Assembly: GCF_026651875.1 (NCBI RefSeq)
Contig: NZ_CP104067.1
Coordinates: forward strand, 496,001 to 560,000
Reading direction: 5' to 3'
DNA from: Alicyclobacillus fastidiosus
GTDB lineage: Bacteria > Bacillota > Bacilli > Alicyclobacillales > Alicyclobacillaceae
Length of the DNA: 64,000 nt
Shown here: positions 18,528 through 27,039 of the stretch, in pieces
How positions within the stretch are numbered: the stretch's first letter is position 1
Layout of the letters: every line of letters begins with the position of its first letter
Notes under the pieces: generated by a model
What the model was told of the DNA's origin: nothing
Seen by the model: the letters and a program-made list of their open reading frames with translations, nothing else
Database searches by the model: none
Program-made: the position numbers and the translations under genes

Positions 18528-18884
18528 ATGGCAGATAAATTTCTGATCGTTGTTCAGGCTGGGCCGAATGAGTTAGCCAAGGCGCTTCACGCTCTACTTT
18601 ACGGGCAAGAACTCCATGAGGCTGGCTATGCCGTACAGATTATGTTCGATGGAGCGGGAACCACGTGGGTGAAGGAGTTTAAGAATCCCGAGCATAAATA
18701 CTTTGATGTGTACAAGCATGTTGAAAAGCTTGGGATCGTCGCAGGGGCATGTGAATACTGTGCCAATGCGTTTGGTGTCGTTGAGCAGGTGAAGGCGGCT
18801 GGTGTTCCATTGTGGGGCGAAACAGGCGGACACCCGAGCCTCGTGAAATATGTGAAGGAAGGCTACACACCGCTGATTTTGTGA
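18528..18884 (+). CDS. DsrE-like family protein
   Basis: 118 residues from ATG 18528 with AAAGGTGAG upstream; a GTG at 18519 overlaps the ribosome site. Rossmann-like fold with FLIVVQAGPNELAKALHALLYGQELHEAGY at the N-terminus, as in DsrE/DsrF-like proteins, and GACEYCANAFGV with two Cys residues in the C-terminal half. Likely a sulfur-carrier or thiol-binding protein. Last gene of the VOC-OsmC-DsrE unit, followed by a terminator. Confidence 0.75.
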   Translation: MADKFLIVVQAGPNELAKALHALLYGQELHEAGYAVQIMFDGAGTTWVKEFKNPEHKYFDVYKHVEKLGIVAGACEYCANAFGVVEQVKAAGVPLWGETGGHPSLVKYVKEGYTPLIL

Positions 18885-18922
18885 AGTGCGATAAAGTCAA
18901 TGTAGGCATCCGATGGATGGGC

Positions 18923-18954
18923 CGTAAAAGCCACTCAAGGCGAGTGGCTTTTAC
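18923..18954 (+). terminator. Rho-independent terminator
   Basis: GTAAAAGCCACTC / GAGTGGCTTTTAC, a perfect 13-bp stem with a 6-base loop; the A/T-rich base lets it work in both directions, between the DsrE-like gene and the ankyrin gene on the - strand. Confidence 0.85.
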
Positions 18955-19025
18955 TTATGCATCGACTACTAGAACGAGAGTGACGTTTAAGGTGTTTTTC
19001 CACTGGAGTTTTGCCGAATTCCGCT

Positions 19026-19765
19026 CTATTTCGACGATCTAGCGCCTTTGCTTTTCAGCCAAGAAACCAAAGTATCCCTCCGAGTGTCGATACTACCTGC
19101 CGCATCGAGTGGCGTCTGATCCGTGTAACCAGGAACCCCGTTGATGTCAGCCCCTTTGGAGAGGAGGTATTCAGCAACACGGCGTTGACCTCCATGGCAC
19201 GCTTGCCAGAAAGCCTCGGTAATGTCATCCGTCGTTGGTGAAGGATTGGATGCCATGAGTTCCTCTACACGAGACATCATCCCCAGAGCTGCTGCGTGCC
19301 AGAGCACGTCGACACGGGCGCCCCGCTCTACCAAAAGACGTGCAACGTTCCAACATCCATAACCTACTGCATTGTCCAGTGGTGTGCCGTTGCCACCACC
19401 AATTGACCACCCGACACTTCAATATTGGCGCCTCCATCGATCAACGCAGCAGCAACATCCACATCATCACTGCTGGCCGCCCAGTGCAATGGGGTCTCCG
19501 AAAAGGTTCCCCCTGTAGCTGAGCCATTAGGATCTGCTCCTGCGTCAATCAGCATCTTTACTATTACGGGGCCGTTTGGATAGTATCCAGGCCAATCTGT
19601 AACCACGTGCAAAGTAGTACGAGAACCCCCTTTGTTGTCTATGGCTCTCTTTGAGGCCAAGCCAGGAACCTCGTTCAGGAGACGACGCAATGCATCCAAG
19701 TTGCCTGTTTTGACCGCACGTACAAACGAAATTGCCAGTGGATCGTCATGTTTGATGAACTCCAC
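19026..19765 (-). pseudogene. Ankyrin-repeat protein, frameshifted
   Basis: Two frames make up one protein. The first (19364-19765) starts MEFIKHDDPLAISFVRAVKTGNLDALRRLL and carries ankyrin units such as VIVKMLIDAGADPNG and TPLHWAASSDDVDVAAALIDGGANIEV. The second (19026-19334 and its upstream extension) continues with GNGTPLDNAVGYGCWNVARLLVERGARV and HGGQRRVAEYLLSKGADINGVPGYTDQTPLDAA. The break is at about 19405-19415, where a one-base change in GGTGGTCAATTGG shifts the frame. Original length would be about 245 residues. Ankyrin proteins bind other proteins; no partner is evident. Confidence 0.85.
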
Positions 19766-19983
19766 GTTACCCGCTCCTTAGCATCTGATCGACATTAGTA
19801 TACAACAGGTATTTGTCAAAGAACGTTGAAGCGGATGTTCGCACGATGCGTTTACAATCGCTTGATCATTGAATCGAAAGTCACGGCTTTTCATCATGAA
19901 GTTTGTTTGTGTGAAGTGGCTTACCGACTGGAACAATCGTTCTCCGTAAGATGAGGGTAAGTCATTCACAAGGAGGAATTTTC

Positions 19984-20586
19984 ATGGTGCGGGTCAAGAT
20001 TGGCGTAATGTCGAGCCTCATAGCAGGTATCGTGTTCGGAATCATGATGACCATGATGGGCATGATGCCAATGATCGCCGGTCTGGTCGGAAGTCATTCT
20101 ATTGTAGTGGGGTGGGTTGTCCATCTCATCGTCAGCGCCATCTTCGGTGTAATATTTGGGACTGTCGTTCGCAATCCAAGGTCCGGGATCATAATGGGGC
20201 TGGTTTATGGGGCCGTTCTTTGGTTTTTGTTTCCCTTCATTATGATGCCAACGATGATGCACATGCCCGCCATACAGTGGTCTCAGTCGGCGATGATGAG
20301 CCTAATAGGGCACTTGGTCTACGGTTTGATTCTTGGTATCAGCGATCGGATGATGGGCAAGGCGTGTATCCTGCCGAAGAGCGATTCAACGACAGAAATT
20401 ATCGAGCGGGTCCTATGGTCATTGATCATAGGACCTGTTATCGTCATTGCTTCTAATGCGTACGCACACCCTTTCGGCAAATCAAGAGTCTGTAATTTAC
20501 CTAACAGAACTCCGAATCATGAAGGAATATACTTCATCTGGCATCATACGCAGAGTAAATCTGAATGCGGAAGGGGAGTCGTATGA
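19984..20586 (+). CDS. Methionine-rich membrane protein
   Basis: About 200 residues from ATG 19984, with AAGGAGGA upstream. The first 145 residues contain four hydrophobic segments with many Met residues (GIMMTMMGMMPMIAGLVG, FIMMPTMMHMPAIQW) and conserved glycines, resembling DUF1440/YagU-like membrane proteins. The last 60 residues (from about TEIIERV) look unlike the rest and may be read-through of a frameshift, since hydrophobicity and composition change. It ends within the start of the next gene. Met richness could hint at copper handling, but that is only suggestive. Confidence 0.55.
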   Translation: MVRVKIGVMSSLIAGIVFGIMMTMMGMMPMIAGLVGSHSIVVGWVVHLIVSAIFGVIFGTVVRNPRSGIIMGLVYGAVLWFLFPFIMMPTMMHMPAIQWSQSAMMSLIGHLVYGLILGISDRMMGKACILPKSDSTTEIIERVLWSLIIGPVIVIASNAYAHPFGKSRVCNLPNRTPNHEGIYFIWHHTQSKSECGRGVV

Positions 20587-21930
20587 ATAACATAGAGCCT
20601 TTACGCTCAGACGAAAACATAACTGCTGTTGCGTATCAAGAAAGTGGCACCACGGAGAAGCTTCGAGAAGGACGCCTGCACTTCTTTCGCACCATCGCCC
20701 AATCTGTAGGCGTACAAGGTCCAACGGGTGGGGTCGTCATCGGTGCGGCGATTTTGGCCGGCATTTCGGGGGGCGGCACTGCGCTGGTGCAGTTGATCGC
20801 TGCCATCGCTATGGGATTTGTAGCTTATGCATTTGTAATGTTCACGAGAGGTTTCAACAGTGCGGGCTCGGTTTACGGTTTTACCGGTGCAGTAGTTGGC
20901 CCCATATTTGGATTCCTTTCCGCATGGTCCTTGATGCTGGTGTATATCAATTTCGCAGGTGGCGTGTATGCCAGCGTTGCCGACGAGGCACAGCCGGCGT
21001 TTGCTGCCATCGGACTTTATCTCCCATGGCAGTTTTACGCTATTGTGGGGTTTGTTCTCGTTGTTATCTTCGCCTACCTCGATATCAAGACCTCATCCAC
21101 CATTATCCTTGTTCTCGAAGGTGTGTCCATGCTTCTCGTCACGATTGTCTGTATCGTTATCCTGGCCCGCCACGTTGGGTGAAGAATCGGCCCGGCCACG
21201 CAAGATGATTCCGATGGCTGTAGGCATATCACTTGTGGTTGTCGCCGTCTTTGAGATTGGGGTTGCTTTCGTAGTTACCAATGCCTTCCCAAGCACAAAA
21301 CTGTTGGCTGCTTCGGCGGTGCCACTAGTGTCGGTAACGAACCAATTCGTTGCGCCATGGGTCGGAACCCTGGTGAACTTTGGGGCAGTCGTGAGCTCGT
21401 TTGGTGCTGCGCTGGCCTGTGTAAACGGAGCTACCAGAATGATGTTTGCGTTGGGAAGAGATGGTGTCGGGCCGAAGGTGCTCAGTCGGGTTAGTAAGCG
21501 TACGGGATCTCCAGTTGGGGCCCTCGTAGTCGTCTCCATTGTGAGTCTGGCATTCCTTGTCGGTTTCTTGCATGATAAGGCAACTGATGCAGTCGGAATC
21601 ATTCTCACCTATGGAGCGGACTTGATACTGGCGGCGTACGGTCTCGTACTTATTGCCGCTATCATCTACACCGTAAAACGTCGAATGTCACCGATCAAGA
21701 CGCTAGTTCTGGTGATCGGCCTCGCCATTCTGGTTTACGTGGTAAAAGATACTTTCATCCCATTTCCTGCGGCGCCGTATAACTGGGATGCTTACGGTGC
21801 GTTGGCAACGCTGGTGATTGGTCTTGTGATTCCGCTCTTATCACGCAGAATCCGAAACAATCTGCGTCAATCGCCTCTGCTGAAGGTCGGTGCGGTGCAA
21901 TTGCTAAAACGGGAATCACAACGGAGTTGA
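20583..21930 (+). pseudogene. APC-superfamily amino acid permease, internal deletion
   Basis: From ATG 20583 (GGAAGGGG upstream) one frame encodes the N-terminal half (GVQGPTGGVVIGAAILAGISGGG...TSSTIILVLEGVSMLLVTIVCIVILARHVG) and stops at 21182. The C-terminal half continues in another frame from LGEESARPRKMIPMAVGISL through GATRMMFALGRDGVGP to 21930. In intact relatives about 40-45 residues, including the helix before the conserved GEE-x-x-P segment, lie between these parts. They are missing here, so this is a deletion that also shifts the frame at about 21175. It directly precedes mtnK, suggesting it once imported a methylthioribose-related or amino acid substrate. Confidence 0.85.
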
Positions 21931-23149
21931 GTGTTCAAAATGCATCGTCTTACGCCGCTTTCAACAGATGAGGTCCTTGAATATGTTCAAGCGATACCCG
22001 GTCTCGTGCCGTCTGGAGTACGTCTGACGGTTCGGGAAATTGGCGATGGGAACATGAACTTTGTGTTTCGAGTGACGGGGCAGGGCGACTCCGAAACGAC
22101 AAGTGTAATCGTGAAACAGGCCCTGCCTTACATGCGATCCGTTGGTGCAGCTTGGCCGCTGACAGCGGATCGAATCCTGATAGAATATGAAACTTTGGAA
22201 ACCCAACACCAGCTATGCCCAGGTTCTGTCCCGAGAGTCCTCCATTATGATGATGAGCTTTCGTTGATTGTGATGGAGGATCTTTCGTCCTACATCGTAT
22301 TGCGTGACGGTCTTATCTCCGGCAGACGCTTTCCGTCATTCGCTTCACAGATTGGTGTGTTTCTCGCCCGGACATTGTTTTTTACATCCAGTTACGCCCT
22401 TAACGCAACGGAATTGGCATTCAACCGCATAAAATTCGCAAATCCTGACATGGTGAAGATCACGTCAGACTTTATCTTCACGTTTCCGTTTATGAATCAT
22501 GAGATGAATCGGTATAGCCAAGTGCTAGACTCAACGGTTCAACGTATCTGGAACAATGGAAGACTTCACGACGAAGTTGCAGGATTGAAGAGGGCATTCA
22601 ACCATGAACCATGATGCCCAAGCGCTCATTCATGGAGACTTGCATACCGGGAGCATCATGGTCACCAATCAGGATACGAAAGTGATCGATCCGGAGTTCG
22701 CATTTTACGGGCCGATGGGATTTGATATTGGACTGTTGTTTGCGAACTTGCTGTTAAGCTACTGTTCGTATGAGACCCAGCGGGATAGCACAGGCAGCAA
22801 AGCGTATCAAGTGTATCTGCTGCGGATGATTGAATTGACGTGGCTACAATTCGAAGCGGAGTTTCGAAGGTCTTGGAATCAGTTTGGATCGCAAGGCTTA
22901 GATCCGGGTGAAGACGTGCTGATTCACTTACTACAGGAGTCGCTCGGATTTGCGGGCTGTGAGATGATTCGACGAGTCATTGGAACTTCACATGTGGCAG
23001 ATTTGGAGAGAATCGAGGACCCAAGGCAACGGGTTATCGGGGAGACGCTTGCGCTCCGTATGGGCCAACATCTGATTTTGGGACGTGGCGCCATTCGAAA
23101 CATCGTGGATTTAATCGAATCCGTACAGAGGTTGCAAGAAATGTCGTGA
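21931..23149 (+). pseudogene. mtnK: 5-methylthioribose kinase-like, frameshifted
   Basis: The N-lobe (VRLTVREIGDGNMNFVFRV, VIVKQALPY) lies in one frame ending at 22614, and the catalytic lobe (ALIHGDLHTGSIMV, VIDPEFAFYGPMGFDIG) in the next frame to 23149. HGDLHTGSIM and DPEFAFYGPMGFDIG are the hallmark MtnK motifs for phosphorylating methylthioribose in methionine salvage. The frames are separated by a tandem 7-bp duplication (AACCATG, 22600-22613). Removing one copy restores FNHDAQALIHGDLHTG without a break. The gene starts right after the broken permease, so both genes of the unit are lost. Confidence 0.9.
22600..22613 (+). repeat. 7-bp tandem duplication breaking mtnK
   Basis: AACCATG occurs twice in a row. 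One copy restores the reading frame of the kinase, so this is the inactivating event, typical of replication slippage. Confidence 0.85.
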
Positions 23150-23150
23150 G

Positions 23151-23795
23151 TCACAAACAATGTTGTTTTAGCCACCGAGACGTATTCGGAATTAGGGCAG
23201 CAAATTCTGTGTATGCGTAATACACAAGGTCTGGCCATTCATCCATGTCCCTGTATACCGGCAACTGATTGTGTCGTAAAGAGACTGAATCAAGCGCCTG
23301 GACGGTTTGTCGAAGAACTTTGTCAGTGCTCCAGTCGACGCCACGAAAAATTTCAGGGATCCGGCGGCACATGCCAATCAAGAAATACCCGCCATCTGCT
23401 GCGGGCCCAACGATACAATCACAAGTGTCCAAATGTCGGATTGCTTCGACCAACAACTCCGATGTCGTGAGCGGCATATCACTGCCAATCAGGACCACCT
23501 TGTCGTAGCCTTGCGAAAAGAGCTGGTCGGTTAGGTTCTCCATTTTCTCTCCCAGGTCATTTCCACACTGAACCAATAACCGGGACGTAAACTGCTGAAA
23601 ATAGACAAGACTTTCAGTCGTAGGCGCAGCCACCCACAAATCGTAATCGGGTTCGGGCAGAATGTTGCTCATGATGTCGTCAATGAGTGCGGCTTGCAAG
23701 GCATTCGCCTCTTGCTGGGTAAGTCTGTCCGTAAGCCGAGTTTTACAACAATCAACGACTGGTGATTTCGAAAGCATGACAACGGCGGTATTCAT
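23151..23795 (-). CDS. DUF2064/TIGR04282-type glycosyltransferase
   Basis: 214 residues. Begins NTAVVMLSKSPVVDCCKTRL, with GSDMPLTT (DxD-like metal site) and PAADGGYFLIGM in the centre and VDWSTDKVLRQT toward the end, all typical of the nucleotidyltransferase-like GT-A family (DUF2064) named in connection with arsenosugar biosynthesis. It overlaps the 3' end of the TIGR04283-type glycosyltransferase by 4 bases, the usual pairing of these two families. With the downstream divergent CDP-alcohol phosphatidyltransferase this suggests a small lipid or arsenosugar pathway. Substrate is not provable from sequence. Confidence 0.85.
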   Translation of the reverse strand: MNTAVVMLSKSPVVDCCKTRLTDRLTQQEANALQAALIDDIMSNILPEPDYDLWVAAPTTESLVYFQQFTSRLLVQCGNDLGEKMENLTDQLFSQGYDKVVLIGSDMPLTTSELLVEAIRHLDTCDCIVGPAADGGYFLIGMCRRIPEIFRGVDWSTDKVLRQTVQALDSVSLRHNQLPVYRDMDEWPDLVYYAYTEFAALIPNTSRWLKQHCL

Positions 23796-24488
23796 CTGAT
23801 TCTCACCCTTCCACGGGGATTCGAGTATTTACGCATTAAGTCTTTCGGGTCAACCCCAAGGAAATACTGTAGCTTCAGGGTCTGCATACGGGTTATGGTT
23901 CTCCACGTTCCATTTTCGATAAACCGACGAGCTGATGTCGTTGATATAGCGGGGAGTAAGACTAGCTTGCCTCGCTTCATTAAAAGACGTGAGATTTCGA
24001 GGTCCTCCATTATGGGAAGGTCCGGGAATCCGCCAACGGCTTCAAAGTCACGACGACGAACAAACATTGACTGCCCCGAAGATCCAGTGCAGATACCGTG
24101 CTCGGACGTTTGATAGCTTCGCAATCAAACGCAGGGACCAGGAGTCCTCAGCAAAACGAAGCGTCAATCCTCCGCCCACTACTTCTCCGTTTCGCAACTC
24201 CTCTTGAATGTAGGTCAATGCGGCCTCGTCTACATAGGAATCTGCATGGATAAACCACAGGATCTCACCTGAACTCACTGAAGCGCCAGCGTTCATTTGG
24301 TTCGCACGGCCTCTTTCGCTCACGACAACACGTGCATATTGTTTTGCGAGTTCGACGGTGTTGTCGGAACTTCCGCCATCCACGACGATGATTTCGCACT
24401 TTGCAAAGGAAGTTTTTAGGTGTGTCAACGTTGCTTCTATCGTGTTTGCTTCATGCAAAACAGGAACAATAAGGGAAATCGATGGCAT
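23792..24488 (-). pseudogene. TIGR04283-type GT2 glycosyltransferase, frameshifted
   Basis: N-terminal part (24048-24488) reads SISLIVPVLHEANTIEATLTHL, EIIVVDGGSSDNTVELAKQY and ILWFIHADSYVDE, a GT2 fold with the HAD metal site. The C-terminal part (23792 to about 24100, other frame) continues GICTGSSGQSMFVRRRDFEAVGGFPDLPIMEDLEISRLL with the ED catalytic motif. The frames meet at about 24095-24100 near the RARY/GICTG point, where one base is lost or gained. Intact relatives are about 230 residues, matching the sum. Overlaps the DUF2064 gene. Confidence 0.85.
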
Positions 24489-24659
24489 AAATATCCCTCG
24501 TTTTTCTTAAAAGTGTCTCCTTGAGATTCAAGGTTAGCCGATGTGTCCCGTTTTATCGGTGAACTGGCTTACACAGTGAGGTGTTTTACAGAACTGAACC
24601 TTGTTTTGCCGTACAGTAGCAGTAATGATTGCGACGGATATTGGAAGGATGACGGCAAC

Positions 24660-25244
24660 ATGTTGGATACACACGCACGAAAATATGTTCAACCCGTGAT
24701 TCGTCGTACTGCACGAGAGTTCTCGAGCCTTGGCCTCAGCGCCAATCAGGTGACATGGATCGCTTTTGTACTCGGGATCGCATCTGGCATCCTAGTTTAT
24801 TTGGGACTTCCGGTCGTGGCGGTTGCTGCATTATGGGTGTCAGGTTTTCTTGACGCCGTGGACGGTTCCATGGCCAGGGAACAAAACCGGATGAGTCCGT
24901 GGGGAACTGTAATGGATGTGACCTTTGATCGCATCGTGGAATTAGGAATTATCATTACGCTTGCCATACGGTTTCCCCAAGCGCAGCTTCTATTGCTCCT
25001 TCTAACGGCAGGCATCGTCTTCTCAATGACTGTGTTTTTGACAGTCGGGGCTTTGTCGGAAAAGAAGGGAATGAAGTCGTTCTATTACCAGGCGGGTTTA
25101 GCCGAACGGACAGAGGGGTTTATCTTGTTCTCAGTGATGGTTCTGTTTCCGCATTGGATGTTGTGGAGCACGGGAGTGTTCTTATTTGTTGAGGTTTTTA
25201 CAGGTCTTCAACGAATGCTCGAAGCGAGGAGACTCCTGAAATAG
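24660..25244 (+). CDS. CDP-alcohol phosphatidyltransferase family membrane protein
   Basis: 194 residues from ATG 24660, with GGAAGGATG upstream; a longer frame from 24543 lacks such a site. The family signature D-G-x2-A-R-x8-G-x3-D-x3-D is present as DAVDGSMAREQNRMSPWGTVMDVTFD (its last four residues extend across the metal site). Several membrane helices follow. These enzymes move a phosphoalcohol from a CDP-linked donor to an alcohol, as in phospholipid synthesis. Divergent from the two arsenosugar-type glycosyltransferases, a recurrent grouping, so it may attach a lipid to their product; this is inference. Confidence 0.87.
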   Translation: MLDTHARKYVQPVIRRTAREFSSLGLSANQVTWIAFVLGIASGILVYLGLPVVAVAALWVSGFLDAVDGSMAREQNRMSPWGTVMDVTFDRIVELGIIITLAIRFPQAQLLLLLLTAGIVFSMTVFLTVGALSEKKGMKSFYYQAGLAERTEGFILFSVMVLFPHWMLWSTGVFLFVEVFTGLQRMLEARRLLK

Positions 25245-25268
25245 ACCCTTAACCGTGTAAGCAAAGTT

Positions 25269-25302
25269 ATGGCCAAGTGAAAAGGTACATTCACTTGGCC
25301 AT
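25269..25302. terminator. Bidirectional terminator
   Basis: ATGGCCAAGTGAA / TTCACTTGGCCAT, a perfect 13-bp stem with an 8-base loop between the convergent phosphatidyltransferase and ytxJ genes. Its position supports use in both directions although T runs are short. Confidence 0.75.
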
Positions 25303-25306
25303 ACTG

Positions 25307-25648
25307 TCATTGCAGGACCTTCCGAATATTATCCTGCGTGATACTCCAGTGAGACGTGTTGAAAACGGCCTCTTTATTTCGAATCAGAATGAGCTGCGGT
25401 GATTTATGAGTCACATGCAGATCGTGCGCAATTTGGTTCGAGACATTGCGTGACTCGATGACCTTCACCATCACGAATTCTGTATCGTCATTGGGACTTC
25501 CATTGAGGTATGACTGAAACTCCTTCCATGCGTTTGCGCTGATTGGACAAGTTGTACTGTGTTTGAAAACCAGAACCGGCTTATTCGCAGACGCATCGAA
25601 CACTTCTAGCCAGTCATCAAGACCGGCGATTTCTTTCCACTGTGCCAT
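25307..25648 (-). CDS. ytxJ: YtxJ-type bacillithiol-system protein
   Basis: 113 residues from ATG 25648 (an upstream in-frame start at 25702 is unlikely; AAGGAG lies about 12 bases before 25648). Thioredoxin fold with VLVFKHSTTCPIS, the single-Cys TCPIS motif specific to YtxJ, and KSPQLILIRNKEAVFNTSHWSIT at the cis-Pro end. The family is considered monothiol bacilliredoxin-like and points to a bacillithiol-making organism. Convergent with the phosphatidyltransferase gene. Confidence 0.88.
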   Translation of the reverse strand: MAQWKEIAGLDDWLEVFDASANKPVLVFKHSTTCPISANAWKEFQSYLNGSPNDDTEFVMVKVIESRNVSNQIAHDLHVTHKSPQLILIRNKEAVFNTSHWSITQDNIRKVLQ

Positions 25649-25785
25649 TTGCGAAGGACACTCCTTTTCGTGGTCGACTCTAAAAACAATATAACGCCAC
25701 AAACGGTCGTCAGTCTGTATTCCGCTTCACATACAATGTGACCGCAGAACACTACAATCGAGTATGTAAGACCCTATAAAAGCGT

Positions 25786-26067
25786 GTCGAATCGGCTTCA
25801 CTGCTTGTTCAACATGCTGCTTTCTTGGCGGATCAAGACGCAGACGAGTCCTTCATATACATGTTGCAGGCCAAGATACTGGCATCAGAGAATGCGATTC
25901 ATGTGACGAATTGGGCGATGCAAGTGTGCGGTGGCCAAGGATTCACACCGTCGTTACCGATAGAGAGGTATCTTCGTGATGCAAGGGCGGGGTCGCTCAT
26001 GTCCCCAACCACGGAATTGTTGAAAGAGTGGGTTGGGAAATCAGTAGTGGGTCTGCCGCCATTTTAA
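25786..26067 (+). pseudogene. Acyl-CoA dehydrogenase, C-terminal fragment
   Basis: Only the last 90 or so residues remain: VESASLLVQHAAFLADQD...ILASENAIHVTNWAMQVCGGQGFTPSLPIERYLRDARAGSLM...TTELLKEWVG. The CGGQGF and RYLRDAR segments are the family's C-terminal FAD/substrate signatures. Intact enzymes are about 380 residues. Upstream there is no matching sequence; the fragment begins next to TATAAAAGCGTGTC, which resembles the outer ends of the local IS1182-type elements. No start codon or ribosome site fits, so it is a remnant. Confidence 0.85.
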
Positions 26068-26085
26068 TGATAGGAGGTGGGATCG

Positions 26086-26506
26086 ATGAACTGTAAAGGT
26101 CAGTGCCAGTGCGGCAAAGAAGCTCTCTGAGATCCTGGACCAGGAAGATGACAAAAACCTGAAATCCCGTGTGTTTGATGGACATGCGCATGGAAATCAT
26201 GCACACTACGGTCTCGGTTTGGATTATCAGAAGGATACCGATGAATTGATTGCGACTGATACCGGAATTGACGTTCTGCTAGAGAGGGGAGAAAACTTTC
26301 TGGACGGAATCGAAGTGGATTATGATGCTTCGACAGACGAGTGGAGCATTATCAATCCGTCAAAGGGAACCACGGGGATCACTAATAGAACGAGAGTCTT
26401 CTTAGCGGGAAAGAGATGTGAGTCACAGGGCCTGGGACACAAGTATGAAGGAATCTCAGGCCCCCGTCGCTTGTTGAACCCACACAAAGGGAGTGACGAG
26501 AGATAG
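26086..26506 (+). pseudogene. HesB/IscA-like iron-sulfur protein, frameshift at start codon
   Basis: A strong TAGGAGGTGG site precedes ATG 26086, but that frame ends after 14 codons (MNCKGQCQCGKEAL). The body is in the next frame: VKVSASAAKKLSEILDQEDDKNLKSRVFDGHAHGNHAHYGLGLDYQ...LDGIEVDYDASTDEWSIINPSKG, which resembles HesB-like proteins with a His-rich loop in place of the usual Cys. Deleting one A from ATGAACTG gives ATG-ACT-GTA-AAG, restoring a continuous protein. The tail after SKGTTG (about 35 residues) is longer than usual and may be non-native. Confidence 0.75.
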
Positions 26507-26508
26507 AG

Positions 26509-27000
26509 ATGAAGTGGTTCCTGCGTAACCTCGTTCTTTTAGCCGGCGTGTCATTTGCATTGGAATACATCTGGGAAGCCTGGCAGTCTCCGATATTTTA
26601 CATGGGTCCTCCGGGTCGTCATCACACGGGCTCGCCGGGTGTTGGCATCTTGCTTGGTGCCACTTTTGGCGACATGATGATGAGCATTGGCTTGTATTTA
26701 CTGCTGTCGCTTGTGAATCGGGATGGGAGCTGGTTCGCCAAGAAGTACGATGCAAAAGATTGGACCATCATGGTCCTGTACGCCTTGTTTTTCAGTTTTT
26801 ATTTTGAGACAAGAGGATTGTCAACCCATCGATGGGGCTATTCTAGCCTGATGCCGTTGTTTCCAGGCACAGACATCGGACTTGTACCCGTGGCCCAGCT
26901 TTTGATTCTGTTTCCCCTTTCCTTCGTGTTGAGTAGGTTTATCATCAAGTTGTTCGACAAAAATCGCTCCAGCAATACAGGTAAGACAAGCCAGATATGA
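26509..27000 (+). CDS. Hypothetical membrane protein
   Basis: 163 residues. Four hydrophobic segments: residues about 3-22, 46-66, 83-100 and 120-140, linked by an SPIFYMGPPGRHHTGSPG loop and a conserved-looking FETRGLSTHRWGYSSLMP loop near the middle. Topology suggests a small integral membrane protein with both ends inside. I do not recognise its family. It starts two bases after the HesB-like frame ends and stops 40 bases before an IS insertion. Confidence 0.6.
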   Translation: MKWFLRNLVLLAGVSFALEYIWEAWQSPIFYMGPPGRHHTGSPGVGILLGATFGDMMMSIGLYLLLSLVNRDGSWFAKKYDAKDWTIMVLYALFFSFYFETRGLSTHRWGYSSLMPLFPGTDIGLVPVAQLLILFPLSFVLSRFIIKLFDKNRSSNTGKTSQI

Positions 27001-27039
27001 CTGGTCATTGCCACAACATATGTGTAGCGATGACTATAA

